From NCBI GenBank assembly GCA_019359595.1, contig JAHHGZ010000006.1, positions 62,001 through 126,000 of the forward strand: a stretch of DNA of 64,000 bases, in the 5' to 3' direction. The notes below the pieces were generated by a model that saw only the letters and a list, made by a program, of their open reading frames with translations, was not told the origin of the DNA and did not search any database. This stretch comes from Cyanomargarita calcarea GSE-NOS-MK-12-04C. GTDB taxonomy: Bacteria > Cyanobacteriota > Cyanobacteriia > Cyanobacteriales > Nostocaceae. This document shows positions 1 through 8,684 of the stretch, piece after piece; the first letter of the stretch is position 1; every line of letters starts with the position of its first letter. Position numbers and translations under genes: made by a program.

Positions 1-175
1 CTTTTTTTAAGGTTTTCTCGGAGATGAGAATGTTCCCACCACCGATATGACAAGAAGCACAGTGAGCGCTGAAGATTTTGGCACCAGTGGATATTTCGGA
101 AGCGAATGCTGGACTAATAAATGTAAAATTGAATAAGGCGATCGCTAATAGCAAAACTAGCACAAGTCTTCTCAA
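1..175 (-). CDS. petJ: Cytochrome c6 (cytochrome c553), N-terminal part
   Basis: Partial gene running off the left edge of the window. The 58 visible residues are a signal peptide (Arg-Arg, a hydrophobic Leu/Val/Ile stretch, then an Ala-x-Ala-type cleavage region), followed by the mature start with a Cys-Ala-Ser-Cys-His heme c attachment motif. Cytochrome c6 is a soluble lumenal electron carrier from cytochrome b6f to photosystem I, interchangeable with plastocyanin. No ATG fits. A TTG at 173-175 is preceded five bases upstream by AGGAGA, so I take TTG as the start. The adjacent plastocyanin gene supports the call, because in cyanobacteria the two carriers are typically exchanged according to copper supply. 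Confidence 0.85.
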   Translation of the reverse strand, partial: MRRLVLVLLLAIALFNFTFISPAFASEISTGAKIFSAHCASCHIGGGNILISEKTLKK

Positions 176-412
176 GGGATTCTCCTAGCAACAAGCCTCC
201 AGCAACTGGAAATATATCCAGTAACTATTCTATGGTGGCTCAATGCCCTATTGGTGTAGTTAGCTCTACACTTGCTAAGGAATCATAGTAATAGTGACGA
301 ATTCAATCCCCCTGTATCGCTAAATAGAGAATGAACTCGTCACTTAATCTTTATGTGTTCGCCAGCGTGTTTTATTGCTTGGGAAATTATAAAGTGAAAA
401 ACAGGAAAATTA

Positions 413-832
413 CTAGCCTTCTACAGTAATTTTACCAACCATCCCAGCACCACGATGAGGTTCGCAGTAAAAGGTGTATGTACCAGGAGCTGCGTCAGTC
501 GGGAAAGTTGTTTCTTGGGTTTGGCCGGGACTCATCATCAACTTTTTGTGAGATAACGCTTTTGCTAAATCCGCACTCTTAGTGGGATTTTGGGCAGCAT
601 CAAACACAACGTTATGGGGAGGAACCTTATTGTTTACCCATTTAATTGTATCACCTGGTTTAACGGTCAATTTTGCTGGTTCAAACGCCAGCATACCTTT
701 ATCACTACCCAGCTTCACTGTATATGTTTCAGCCGCTGCGGTCGGAGTGAAAACAGCAAAGCTACTCACAACTAAAAACATCGTCAACAAAGCTAAACCT
801 AAGCGACGCATGCTTGACCCAATCAATCTCAT
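413..832 (-). CDS. petE: Plastocyanin precursor
   Basis: Blue copper protein of 139 residues that carries electrons from cytochrome b6f to photosystem I in the thylakoid lumen. Residues 1-34 are a signal peptide ending Ala-Ala-Ala, which leaves a 105-residue mature protein, the usual length in Nostocales. All four copper ligands are visible: His73, Cys123, His126 and Met131 (mature 39, 89, 92, 97). The start is supported by AGGAGA six bases before ATG. It lies between the cytochrome c6 and cytochrome c550 genes, all on the minus strand. Expression is probably copper-dependent as in other cyanobacteria, but no operator can be pointed to here. Confidence 0.97.
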   Translation of the reverse strand: MRLIGSSMRRLGLALLTMFLVVSSFAVFTPTAAAETYTVKLGSDKGMLAFEPAKLTVKPGDTIKWVNNKVPPHNVVFDAAQNPTKSADLAKALSHKKLMMSPGQTQETTFPTDAAPGTYTFYCEPHRGAGMVGKITVEG

Positions 833-922
833 AGCGTTCTCCTAACACAGATTTTTAATTACCTTTCTTTATTTTAGATATAATCCAGCCCAAATATGAC
901 AGTCTGTCATAGATATTTTTTT

Positions 923-1100
923 GAATGAAGGAAGAAGGAAGAAGGAAGAAGGAAGAAGGTTTATATATGTGGATTGGAACCGTTCGACGAGCGCTATTTC
1001 GACAAAGCTCAGTATAAGCCAGTCGAGTCGCGCTCACGCTGAAGCCCCAACTCAAAACGGGCGACCAGAAGGTCAGGGTATTAAAAAGAACAGCGGTCAT
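923..1100 (+). repeat. Composite repeat copy A (heptamer tract plus core)
   Basis: This fills the petE-psbV gap. About five GGAAGAA units run into a GTTTATATATGTGGAT core, followed by an inserted stretch of about 70 bases, then CCCCAACTCAAAACGG, a GGGCGACC/GGTC inverted repeat and a GGTATTAAAAAGAACAGCG tail. An ATG at 967 opens a 16-codon frame (Met-Trp-Ile-Gly...). Unlike most copies it does not follow a stop codon and runs opposite to both flanking genes. Confidence 0.8.
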
Positions 1101-1117
1101 CAAAAATCTAAAATCAG

Positions 1118-1140
1118 ATAAAGGCGGAGTTACCCGCCCT
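1118..1140 (-). terminator. Weak terminator-like hairpin after psbV
   Basis: On the minus strand, 36 bases past the psbV stop, GGCGG and CCGCC can pair around a 6-base loop, followed by TTTATC. The stem is short and the T-run is broken, so this is only a candidate. Confidence 0.35.
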
Positions 1141-1175
1141 TAAACTAGTCACTAAAGAGGCATTTTAAACTGGCT

Positions 1176-1667
1176 TTAGTAGTATATTTTACCGCCGCCC
1201 CACTTATCGCCGACTATCTTAGGTTGTAGGAGAATATGACCGGCGATCGCTTTCAAGTCTTTATCGGTGAGATTTCTCATTTCTGTGAAAATATCTGCAC
1301 TCTTGAGACTGGGATGCAATTCGGAAATTTCCTCTTCACCGTCGTAAGTAGTGGGATTTTTCATATAATCCACTAAACCGTCAATATTATTGCGGGGTGG
1401 TGTTGCCAGTGCTAAAGATTCGGGGTCGAGTCCCACGTTTTGGTTGGTTTTGGTGACTCCACCAGCATGACACTGGGCACAAGCGTATTGGAATAAACGC
1501 TTACCTTCTTTAACTTCTTTGAGGCTGAGTACAACCTTGTCACCCTTTTCATTTAATTGCACGCTGCGGATACCTTCATCAAGTTCCACCGCATTAGCGC
1601 TACCGATCGCAAACTGAAACGTCAGCAAAACAGTAGCGACAAAAATGCCAATAAATCTTCTAAACAT
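1176..1667 (-). CDS. psbV: Cytochrome c550, photosystem II extrinsic protein
   Basis: Extrinsic heme protein on the lumenal side of photosystem II that stabilises the Mn4CaO5 cluster. The 163-residue precursor has a signal peptide of about 26 residues. A Cys-Ala-Gln-Cys-His heme site lies at 63-67, and a second axial ligand is His118, which is mature His92 as known for the family. The C-terminus ends in the typical Gly-Gly-Gly-Lys-Ile-Tyr-Tyr. The ATG is preceded by an AAGGGGAAAG Shine-Dalgarno-like sequence. It sits upstream of petE in the same direction, but the 340-base gap with a repeat makes a single transcript uncertain. Confidence 0.96.
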   Translation of the reverse strand: MFRRFIGIFVATVLLTFQFAIGSANAVELDEGIRSVQLNEKGDKVVLSLKEVKEGKRLFQYACAQCHAGGVTKTNQNVGLDPESLALATPPRNNIDGLVDYMKNPTTYDGEEEISELHPSLKSADIFTEMRNLTDKDLKAIAGHILLQPKIVGDKWGGGKIYY

Positions 1668-1762
1668 CTTTCCCCTTAAAGATTTTGACGCTCAACACAG
1701 CTCTTTTGGGCGATACTCAATCTCTTGTTATTAAATGTTAACTGTTATTTGCCTGTCTCCCT

Positions 1763-2023
1763 TCAAGTGGCTTCAGTTTCATCCACCGAGTCACTTGTCC
1801 CCTTTGGGGATGTTTCAGACAAAATTTGGGAAATAATTGCCTTTGCATCTTCTAACGCCAAACGGGTGTTTTGGTGTTTGAAGGCAATTCCCAATTGGTT
1901 GCACATCAGAAACACCTTTTCCACAGAAACGCTGAAGTCTGCCGCTATTTCCGCGATTGATAGGTCAGCAAAACCCATAATCCTTGTTAACCGAGAGATA
2001 GAGATTAAGTCGCTGTTATACAA
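1763..2023 (-). CDS. Small conserved protein with IF-2 N-terminal-like/helix-turn-helix fold
   Basis: An 86-residue protein, or 71 residues if translation starts at the internal ATG at 1976-1978. The stretch Ile-Ala-Glu-Ile-Ala-Ala-Asp-Phe-x-Val-Ser-Val-Glu-Lys-Val resembles the N-terminal domain of translation initiation factor IF-2 or a short winged-helix segment. It is followed by a helix and an acidic, Ser/Thr-rich tail. It lies 95 bases upstream of psbV on the same strand. Neither start has a convincing ribosome-binding site: the internal ATG has AAGGA only two bases away. The coding call rests on composition and context, and I cannot assign a function. Confidence 0.55.
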   Translation of the reverse strand: MYNSDLISISRLTRIMGFADLSIAEIAADFSVSVEKVFLMCNQLGIAFKHQNTRLALEDAKAIISQILSETSPKGTSDSVDETEAT

Positions 2024-2237
2024 ATATCATGTTGCGAGTGCAATTTGTCGCCTTTACTACTGTATGAGGACAACTAGAGGTGTGCCATAGAGAAAAATGG
2101 GGGAGATAGGGGAGGAGGTATGAGTATTTTGACTGGTTGACAATTGCGATCCCCTAAGGTTTTGGGTCTTGATTAGAACCTTATTTTCATCGGTTTTGCT
2201 ATACGCAGTTCGTTCGCCAATTTGAATTGTAAATTTT

Positions 2238-3068
2238 TTATCCTTTTCCTCCTGTAAATGTCACACTTTGAATAAAATAGCGATTAAAAAATGCATAAAT
2301 ACTTAAAGCTGGTAGAGTAAACACCATTGAAGCTGCCATGATGTAATTCCAGTAGCTGATATATTGACCTTTGAAAGTATTTAATCCCAAAGGTAAAGTA
2401 AACATTTCTGGGTCAAATAAAATGACCACAGGTAGTAAAAAATTATTCCAGCTACCCATAAATACGAATACTGCTTGTGCTGCGATCGCTGGTTTTGCTA
2501 AGGGTAGAACAATACGCCAAAAAATACCAAAGGGAGTTAGACCATCAAGTGCAGCGGCTTCTTCTAATTCTTTAGGAAAATTAACAAAAAACTGCCGCAT
2601 CATAAAAATAAAGGTGGCATTCACCATACTAGGGATAATCATTCCTTGATAGGAATTTAGCCATCCCAAGGCTTTTAAAATCAAAAAGGTGGGAATTAGG
2701 GTTACCTGTGCTGGGACTGCTAATATTGCCAAGATCAGGAAGAACCAGAAACGTCTCCCCCGAAAACGCAGCCTTGCTAAGGCATAACCCGCCATTGAAT
2801 TACACAGCAAGTTTAAAATTGTAACGCTGATGGCAATTACTATACTGTTGAACAACCAGCGAAAAAATAGTGGTTCTTGTAGGAAGATTTGCCTATAGTT
2901 GTCGAGAGTAAAATTTTTGGGTAGGAAATTAGGTGAACCGCTGACAATTTCGGATAGCGGTTTAAATGATGCTGAAAGTGCCCATAAAAAGGGAATAATG
3001 GTAATGACTGCATACAGTGTCAGGAGGACATATAGCAGTATTTTCCAAATTGAGAAATCACGTTTCAT
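2238..3068 (-). CDS. Carbohydrate ABC transporter permease (MalG/LacG type)
   Basis: Inner-membrane permease of a CUT1-type sugar importer, 276 residues with six predicted membrane segments. The EAA loop that contacts the ATPase is seen near residues 185-210 (Glu-Glu-Ala-Ala-Ala-Leu-Asp-Gly...Pro-Leu-Ala-Lys-Pro). I start at ATG 3066-3068 because AGAGGAAGG lies directly upstream; a TTG five codons earlier would place that site inside the gene. It is the downstream partner of the permease at 3177-4082. No ATPase gene is in the window; such importers often share a MalK/UgpC ATPase encoded elsewhere. Confidence 0.9.
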   Translation of the reverse strand: MKRDFSIWKILLYVLLTLYAVITIIPFLWALSASFKPLSEIVSGSPNFLPKNFTLDNYRQIFLQEPLFFRWLFNSIVIAISVTILNLLCNSMAGYALARLRFRGRRFWFFLILAILAVPAQVTLIPTFLILKALGWLNSYQGMIIPSMVNATFIFMMRQFFVNFPKELEEAAALDGLTPFGIFWRIVLPLAKPAIAAQAVFVFMGSWNNFLLPVVILFDPEMFTLPLGLNTFKGQYISYWNYIMAASMVFTLPALSIYAFFNRYFIQSVTFTGGKG

Positions 3069-3103
3069 CCTTCCTCTTAACAACTAAGAAATATTAATTT
3101 TTT

Positions 3104-3172
3104 CTCTATCCGCTTCCTTGTGAGGGTTTAATACCCCCCCCAACTCAAAACTTCTTCCTTCTTCCTTCTTCA
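3104..3172 (-). repeat. Composite repeat copy B (rearranged, partial)
   Basis: Read on the minus strand, three GGAAGAA units start a few bases after the stop of the upstream permease. They run into TTTTGAGTTGGGG, which is the core segment in inverted orientation, then GGTATTAAACCCTCAC and an AAGGAAGCGGATAGA tail shared with copies D and H. Confidence 0.7.
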
Positions 3173-3176
3173 AAGA

Positions 3177-4082
3177 TTATGAAATTTTTTCACCTCCTAG
3201 GAAACGTCGCTGAATTAAGGTGAGGGCGATAATAACAAATGCCAAGAGGAAAGCGATCGCTGCGGCATATCCCATCTGTAAGTTACGAAATACTGCTTGG
3301 TATATCAATAAAACTACCGTTAATGTGGCATTATTGGGGCCGCCAGTACCGCCAGAGAATATGTACGATTGGTCAAATAACTGGAAGGTGCCGATTGCTC
3401 CCATCGCGACTACAAAGAAAGTGACAGGTTTAAGTAAAGGAATTGTAATATAAATAAACTTTTGCCACCCATTGGCACCATCTAACTCTGCTGCTTCGTA
3501 GAGTGTTTGTGATATCTCTTGTAACGCTGCTAGATAAATCACCATAAAAAATGGCGCAGTTGACCAAATATTCATCAGCATAATCCCTTTGAGCGCTACT
3601 GCTGGGTCACCCAACCAGTTATAGGTAGGTAATCCCAAAAAGCCGAGAAAATCATTCAGCAGTCCGTTAGTGTTATAAATCCACATGAAGATGAGAGTTA
3701 GGACTGTAGAGGATGTAACTGTGGGTAAAAAGTAAAGAATCCGCCACCAATTTTTGCCGCGAATGCCAGAATTCAGTGTTACTGCTAAAATTAAAGCCAA
3801 AACAGTTTGACTCGGCACAACAATTACTACGTATTGCGCTGTATTCCACAAAGCAATCCAAACTCGTTCATCTGCTACTAATCGCGTAAAGTTGCGAAAT
3901 CCGATAAACTCGTAATTTATGCCACCCAGAAGTCTGACCTTATGTAGGGAAAGAAACACCGCATAGAGAATGGGAAGTACTACAAAAATCCCCATTACCA
4001 AAATGGTTGGTGTCATAAACAGATAACCAGCCAAGTCTTCTGTAAGATTCCTTCTGATTTTACGTCGTCTGACTTCAAGCAC
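3177..4082 (-). CDS. Carbohydrate ABC transporter permease (MalF/UgpA type)
   Basis: First permease of the sugar importer, 301 residues, six membrane segments after a basic N-terminus. The EAA motif (Glu-Ala-Ala-Glu-Leu-Asp-Gly-Ala...Pro-Leu-Leu-Lys-Pro) lies near residues 195-220. The start is a GTG at 4080-4082 with GAGG eight bases upstream. About 110 bases separate its stop from the next permease, with a repeat between. The matching binding protein is at 7184-8446 on the same strand but is separated by two plus-strand genes, so the importer operon appears split. Confidence 0.9.
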   Translation of the reverse strand: MLEVRRRKIRRNLTEDLAGYLFMTPTILVMGIFVVLPILYAVFLSLHKVRLLGGINYEFIGFRNFTRLVADERVWIALWNTAQYVVIVVPSQTVLALILAVTLNSGIRGKNWWRILYFLPTVTSSTVLTLIFMWIYNTNGLLNDFLGFLGLPTYNWLGDPAVALKGIMLMNIWSTAPFFMVIYLAALQEISQTLYEAAELDGANGWQKFIYITIPLLKPVTFFVVAMGAIGTFQLFDQSYIFSGGTGGPNNATLTVVLLIYQAVFRNLQMGYAAAIAFLLAFVIIALTLIQRRFLGGEKIS

Positions 4083-4193
4083 AACATTGACCTCGCTTGC
4101 TATCTACATCAACCGGGCTGTAGCGATGGGTGGTGGATGATTAATTTATCGTACTCCTTTAGATAGAGCAGCGAAAGAAATGTTAAGCCGAAT

Positions 4194-4304
4194 GAATGAA
4201 GGAAGAAGGAAGAAGGTCTTGAGATGAGGATACAGGACCCCAGTTCAAAACGGACGACCCTGCGTTCTTGTCGGGGTATTAAACCTCCCCAGCGAGGATA
4301 AAAA
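4194..4304 (+). repeat. Composite repeat copy C
   Basis: Two to three GGAAGAA units, then AGGATACAGGACCCCAG, TTCAAAACGGACGACC, GGGGTATTAAACC and an AGCGAGGATAAAA tail. An ATG at 4224 opens a 25-codon frame beginning Met-Arg-Ile-Gln-Asp-Pro-Ser-Ser-Lys-Arg, matching the peptide pattern of copies E and F. Confidence 0.8.
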
Positions 4305-4459
4305 ATTATTTATTGCGATCGCATCTCACTATTATATATATAATTCTCAGTAACACTTAGTATGTATTTTACCTTTTCCACGTAAGATTTCCGACTTCGT
4401 AAAAGTTATTAGGAATCTAGGTATACGCGATTTTCGTTACAAATAAGTCGATTTCAATC

Positions 4460-4568
4460 CCTTATAGTCGAATGGCACTCTTATTAAGCCCTGAAATAAA
4501 TTACCTTCCGAATGTAATTTATTTCAGGGCTAAAGATGTCTTAACTTAGTGCCATTCTCCTTATAGTC
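4460..4568. mobile_element. MITE-like element with flanking 10-base direct repeats
   Basis: CCTTATAGTC occurs at 4460-4469 and again at 4559-4568. Just inside are terminal inverted repeats GAATGGCACT (4470-4479) and AGTGCCATTC (4548-4557). Internally, an 18-base perfect inverted repeat (4487-4504 with 4514-4531) flanks a 9-base loop. Direct-repeat flanks plus terminal inverted repeats and no coding capacity are what a non-autonomous DNA transposon leaves. The parent transposase is not in the window. Confidence 0.75.
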
Positions 4569-4721
4569 CTTGACTTTTTTCAAAAGTTTTTGCCTCATTA
4601 CATATAAATAATCGTACTTTAGACAGATTTACTTTTATGGAAAATTAATGCACTTTAAATTAAGACTGCCTCAGCAAACCCAGTCAAAATAATTCATGAT
4701 TTTTCATCTAGGTTTTCTGCT

Positions 4722-5969
4722 GTGAAAAATTTTATCCACAACCGAAATATTCCGATTAATATATTTTTCTTACTCATCCTCTTTTGTTCTCTTCTAGGGC
4801 GGATTAAAATTCCGATTGCAAATCTTGGCATTCATTATTTCTTCCTTCCCATAATTAGTTTTGCAATAATTGGTTTGAATTTTAAATATGTCGCAAATAC
4901 TTTTAAGAAACACAAAGTAATTTTAATAATTCTGGGTATATTCTATTTATGGATGTGGACATCTTCATTGATTAGCCCGTTTCCCAAAACTAGCATAACT
5001 TATAGTATTAAATATTCCATTTATTTTCTATTATTTATTGCTTTTTTGTTTCTAAATCATAAAAATATCAAAGCATCATCATTTTACTATCGTTGTATTT
5101 TATATTTGCTGGAAATAATGGCTATTCTTGGCTTTGTAGAAGCTTTATTTCCTAACCTCTGGATTTTTAGCTTATTAAAATACCCAAGTTTTCATCCCCA
5201 GATTGGCTCAATTATGCAAAACCCCAATCAGTTTGGGGTCATAGTCGCAATTGGATTGTGTTTAAGTATAATTTTAGAAAAACAAAAGACTATTTCTAAA
5301 GCGGAATTATATATAAGTGAATTTATTTTTATAATTTCACTAGCTCTTTCTGCAAGCAGAAATGCTTGGCTAGTTTTTATTGTCGGTATGTTTCTTTTAC
5401 TGATATATAAAATTATCAGTTTCAGAAAAATGATTCTTATAATTAGCTTGTGGATTTTATGTATTGTATCTATACCAGTATCTACATATAGAGCTGGTTT
5501 GGGAGATAGTCAAATTTTCCCCTTACTTAATCTATTTTTAGCCGATCCGATTGAAACAAAACTTCCTAGTCCTGTAGGATCGGCCTTGTCAAGATTTGCA
5601 CTTTGGCAAGCAGCTATTAGTGAAATTATTAAAAGACCAATCGCTGGTTTAGGCATAGGAGTTTTTCCTGACCATATAGGAGTGAAAGTTTTTGGTTTTA
5701 AAGGTTTTCACGCACATAATATTTTTTTAAACGTATTAGTAGAATTAGGGATTCCTGGGCTTTTTATATTTACTAGTTTTTTAGTCAGATTAGGTTATTT
5801 AGCTAAATCTGCTAATCCTATTATTGTCATTCCAATTACGATGTTCTTGGCTTCTCAAATGTTCGATTTTTTTGTGGAAGACTATACTTTCACAACTATT
5901 GAATTTTGTTTTCTGGCTGCAGCTAGTAATTCTCGAAGCCGAGTGAAATCGCAATTTGTCGTTTCATAA
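4722..5969 (+). CDS. O-antigen ligase/polymerase-like membrane protein
   Basis: Polytopic membrane protein of 415 residues with 10-12 hydrophobic segments. The long periplasmic loop (about 245-330) contains Ser-Arg-Phe-Ala-Leu-Trp and, before the next helix, Phe-His-Ala-His-Asn-Ile-Phe-Leu, the typical Wzy_C/WaaL signature (PF04932). Such proteins polymerise or ligate polysaccharide repeat units at the outer face of the inner membrane. The start is GTG, with only a weak upstream AGG. It is AT-rich relative to its neighbours. A glycosyltransferase follows after 16 bases, so the pair probably forms an exopolysaccharide operon. Confidence 0.8.
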   Translation: MKNFIHNRNIPINIFFLLILFCSLLGRIKIPIANLGIHYFFLPIISFAIIGLNFKYVANTFKKHKVILIILGIFYLWMWTSSLISPFPKTSITYSIKYSIYFLLFIAFLFLNHKNIKASSFYYRCILYLLEIMAILGFVEALFPNLWIFSLLKYPSFHPQIGSIMQNPNQFGVIVAIGLCLSIILEKQKTISKAELYISEFIFIISLALSASRNAWLVFIVGMFLLLIYKIISFRKMILIISLWILCIVSIPVSTYRAGLGDSQIFPLLNLFLADPIETKLPSPVGSALSRFALWQAAISEIIKRPIAGLGIGVFPDHIGVKVFGFKGFHAHNIFLNVLVELGIPGLFIFTSFLVRLGYLAKSANPIIVIPITMFLASQMFDFFVEDYTFTTIEFCFLAAASNSRSRVKSQFVVS

Positions 5970-5985
5970 AAAAACATGACTTACA

Positions 5986-7152
5986 ATGCTAAAAAAAAAT
6001 TCTCGTAAATATCATTTTTACTTAATATTTCCCAACATATTTGACTTTAAGGGAGGCATTCAAGTTTACTCGGCATTTTTACTCAAAGCCTTACAAGATT
6101 TATATCCAGAAGCGGATTATGATGTATTTCTCAAGTACGATAAACGCAATTTAACACAACAGCAAAACTTGCAATTCTTGCCCTCAACTAAGTTTCATTA
6201 TTTTGGACATTTACCAAGATTCTTCCAAACTATTTTCTTAGCAATCAAAATAATAATTTTGGGCATTTTTCAACGGCCTACTCTAGTTATAGCTACTCAT
6301 GTTAACTATGCTACTGCCTGTTATGTTTTGAGACTTCTCGCTAATGTTCCTTACTGGGCGATCGCTCATGGCTTAGAAGTTTGGGATATCAAAAATAATA
6401 CTACAAAATTAGCTTTACAAAATGCAGATAAAATTATTAGCGTTAGTCATTACACTCGGCAACGCTTGCTAGAAGAAACAAATATTGACTCAGGGAAAAT
6501 AGCTCTCTTACCTAATACTTTTGATGCGAGTAAATTTCAAATAAACTCTAAACCAAGCTACTTACTCAAACGACATAACTTAACTACTGAAAATCCTATA
6601 ATTCTTACAGTAACACGGATGGGTCGCACGGCAAATTACAAGGGTTACGACCAAATTCTTCATGCCTTAGTAAAAATTCGTCAGCATATCCCCAATGTTC
6701 ACTACATCCTTGCAGGTAAAGGAGATGACCAACCTCGAATTGCAGCCTTAGTCACCAGCTTAAATCTAGAAGATTGTGTAACTATTGCAGGATTTATACC
6801 AGATACAGAACTTTGTGACCATTATAATCTCTGCGACGTTTTTGCTATGCCTAGTAAAGGGGAAGGATTTGGTATTGTTTATCTAGAAGCTTTAGTTTGT
6901 GGTAAACCTGTGCTGGCAGGTAATCAAGATGGTTCTGTAGATCCTTTGGCTGAAGGAAAATTGGGATGTTTAGTAGACCCCGATAACATAGAACAAATTG
7001 CTGATAATTTAATTCAAATTTTGCAAGGTGATTACTCTAACCCAGTATTATACCAACCAGAATACTTGCGACAAAAAACTATTGAATCTTTTGAGTTTAG
7101 TCAGTTTCGGACAAGTTTAGCAAAGTTAATATCTAGTAATATTGAGTCTTGA
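5986..7152 (+). CDS. Glycosyltransferase family 4 (group 1)
   Basis: A 388-residue GT-B fold enzyme that would transfer a sugar from a nucleotide donor to a growing glycan at the cytoplasmic face. The N-terminal domain has Gly-Gly-Ile-Gln-Val-Tyr near residue 22. The C-terminal domain has Val-Thr-Arg-Met and the donor-binding Glu-x7-Glu segment (Gly-Glu-Gly-Phe-Gly-Ile-Val-Tyr-Leu-Glu-Ala) near 300-312, followed by Gly-Lys-Pro-Val. Close spacing to the O-antigen ligase gene suggests one transcript and a shared polysaccharide pathway. Donor and acceptor cannot be told from sequence. Confidence 0.88.
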   Translation: MLKKNSRKYHFYLIFPNIFDFKGGIQVYSAFLLKALQDLYPEADYDVFLKYDKRNLTQQQNLQFLPSTKFHYFGHLPRFFQTIFLAIKIIILGIFQRPTLVIATHVNYATACYVLRLLANVPYWAIAHGLEVWDIKNNTTKLALQNADKIISVSHYTRQRLLEETNIDSGKIALLPNTFDASKFQINSKPSYLLKRHNLTTENPIILTVTRMGRTANYKGYDQILHALVKIRQHIPNVHYILAGKGDDQPRIAALVTSLNLEDCVTIAGFIPDTELCDHYNLCDVFAMPSKGEGFGIVYLEALVCGKPVLAGNQDGSVDPLAEGKLGCLVDPDNIEQIADNLIQILQGDYSNPVLYQPEYLRQKTIESFEFSQFRTSLAKLISSNIES

Positions 7153-7183
7153 TAGAAGCTATTGGGCCCACTCCCTTTTCTAC

Positions 7184-8446
7184 TTACTCCATTGCTTTAA
7201 TTTGCTGATTGGCTACAAATTGCGATCGCTCGATTGCCTGCTTTAATGGTTGTTGACCCAGCATAGCGCTGACAAATTGATTGTCAAAATTATTCATAAT
7301 CGCTGCTGGATATTTACCAACTTGCCAGGGTGTAGCATAATCTACCCCTGCTACTAATGCTGATCTGAGGGGGTCTTGGTCATAGCCTAAATTAAGAGCT
7401 ACTGATTGCCTTGAAGGTAGTGCAAAGCCTGTTCCGGTCCACTTTTGCATCCCTTCTTTGCCTGTGAGATAAGAAATCAGTTCCCAAGCTTGGGCTTTGT
7501 GTTGTGCCTGTTTGTTCATCACGTAGGCAACAGTAAAAACCATCGTATTTTTTTTATCATTAATAGTAGGCACTTCTGCGGTGGCAAATTCTAGGGTGGG
7601 AAAGGTTTCGCTGAGGTAGGGAATTGCCCAGTTGCCTTCTATGACCATTGCCACTTTGCCTTGACCGAACATTTCACTAGGAGAATTTGTACCGACATCA
7701 GATTTCTGGGCTGAGGAACGGTCTTTTTGATACTGGTCTATTGTCAATTGCAATCCTTTTAACCCAGCTTCACTGGCAAATGCAGCGTAATCCTTATCAT
7801 CTACAATTTGTCCGCCAAAAGCTTTAATTTTATAAGCCTGACGAGCTAATTCTGGGATTTCGCCAAAGCCGTATTGATGAATTCTACCGTCTGGTTGGGG
7901 TTCGCCTGTCAACTGTTTGGAGTAGCTGCGGAGTTCATCCCAAGTAGTCGGTGGAGTTTCCAAACCTTTTTCGGCAAAGGCTTTTTTGTTGTAAAACAGC
8001 GCCAGGGTAGAATAGTCTTTCGGTAAACCATAGATTCGCTCCTGATACTTGAAGCTCGAAAGTAGTGTCTGTTGAAAGTCAGCAAGGTCAAATTCTGGAG
8101 TGATAAAATTATCTAATGGTTCCAGGACATTTTGACTCATTAAAAAAGGAGCCTCCAACGTATCCAGATAGAAGACATCGGGAGCTGCTTCCCCAACCAA
8201 ACGGGTTTTAATCACATCCATATATTGGTCGGAAATTTGCTCATACTTGACTTTTATCCTGGGATGCTGCTTTTCAAAGTCCTGCAGTACCTCTTTTAAG
8301 AGTTTTTGCTCAGTTGGACTTGCTCCCCAACCGCTGAGTTTGATTGTGACTGCGGTTGACTCAATCAAAGTGCTTGGTAGCGGTAGGGTTTGACAACCGC
8401 TTAGGCTTATAGCGATCGCTACCATCAATGCCAAAAATTTCCACAT
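7184..8446 (-). CDS. Sugar ABC transporter substrate-binding lipoprotein
   Basis: Extracellular solute-binding protein family 1, 420 residues. The first 18 residues are a lipoprotein signal (Ile-Ser-Leu-Ser-Gly-Cys, lipid-modified Cys18). The mature part shows family features such as Phe-Glu-Lys-Gln-His-Pro, Tyr-Gly-Leu-Pro-Lys-Asp, Pro-Pro-Thr-Thr-Trp-Asp-Glu and, near the end, a tryptophan-bearing Ala-Thr-Pro-Trp. It captures a sugar in the periplasm for the permeases at 3177-4082 and 2238-3068, which point the same way. Two plus-strand genes lie between, so it is not co-transcribed with them in this arrangement. Substrate unknown. Confidence 0.9.
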   Translation of the reverse strand: MWKFLALMVAIAISLSGCQTLPLPSTLIESTAVTIKLSGWGASPTEQKLLKEVLQDFEKQHPRIKVKYEQISDQYMDVIKTRLVGEAAPDVFYLDTLEAPFLMSQNVLEPLDNFITPEFDLADFQQTLLSSFKYQERIYGLPKDYSTLALFYNKKAFAEKGLETPPTTWDELRSYSKQLTGEPQPDGRIHQYGFGEIPELARQAYKIKAFGGQIVDDKDYAAFASEAGLKGLQLTIDQYQKDRSSAQKSDVGTNSPSEMFGQGKVAMVIEGNWAIPYLSETFPTLEFATAEVPTINDKKNTMVFTVAYVMNKQAQHKAQAWELISYLTGKEGMQKWTGTGFALPSRQSVALNLGYDQDPLRSALVAGVDYATPWQVGKYPAAIMNNFDNQFVSAMLGQQPLKQAIERSQFVANQQIKAME

Positions 8447-8684
8447 TAAAATAGATAATTACCCACTAAAACTCCCTACTCCCTATTCACCACTCCTAAC
8501 TTATACCCAATAAGCTGAAGATTTATATTTCCCAAGTCTGAATTTTTGTTGATAAATGCAAGGTAAAATAACGAAGAATTTCCAGCACAACCGTCTAGGA
8601 TACATCCCGCGTTAACACCTAACAGTTAACAAAGCCCTTAGCAACTGGAATCATCCTAGGATGCTTCACCCATACGGATAGGTC

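Larger units (their letters stand above)
4083..4721. other. Non-coding stretch of 640 bases
   Basis: AT-rich, with no credible gene. It holds composite repeat copy C, a degenerate copy (about 4385-4416) of the hairpin family seen perfect at 35338, and a MITE-like element with direct-repeat flanks at 4460-4568. The region upstream of the O-antigen ligase gene is very AT-rich and presumably contains its promoter, but no clear -35/-10 pair stands out. Confidence 0.6.
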
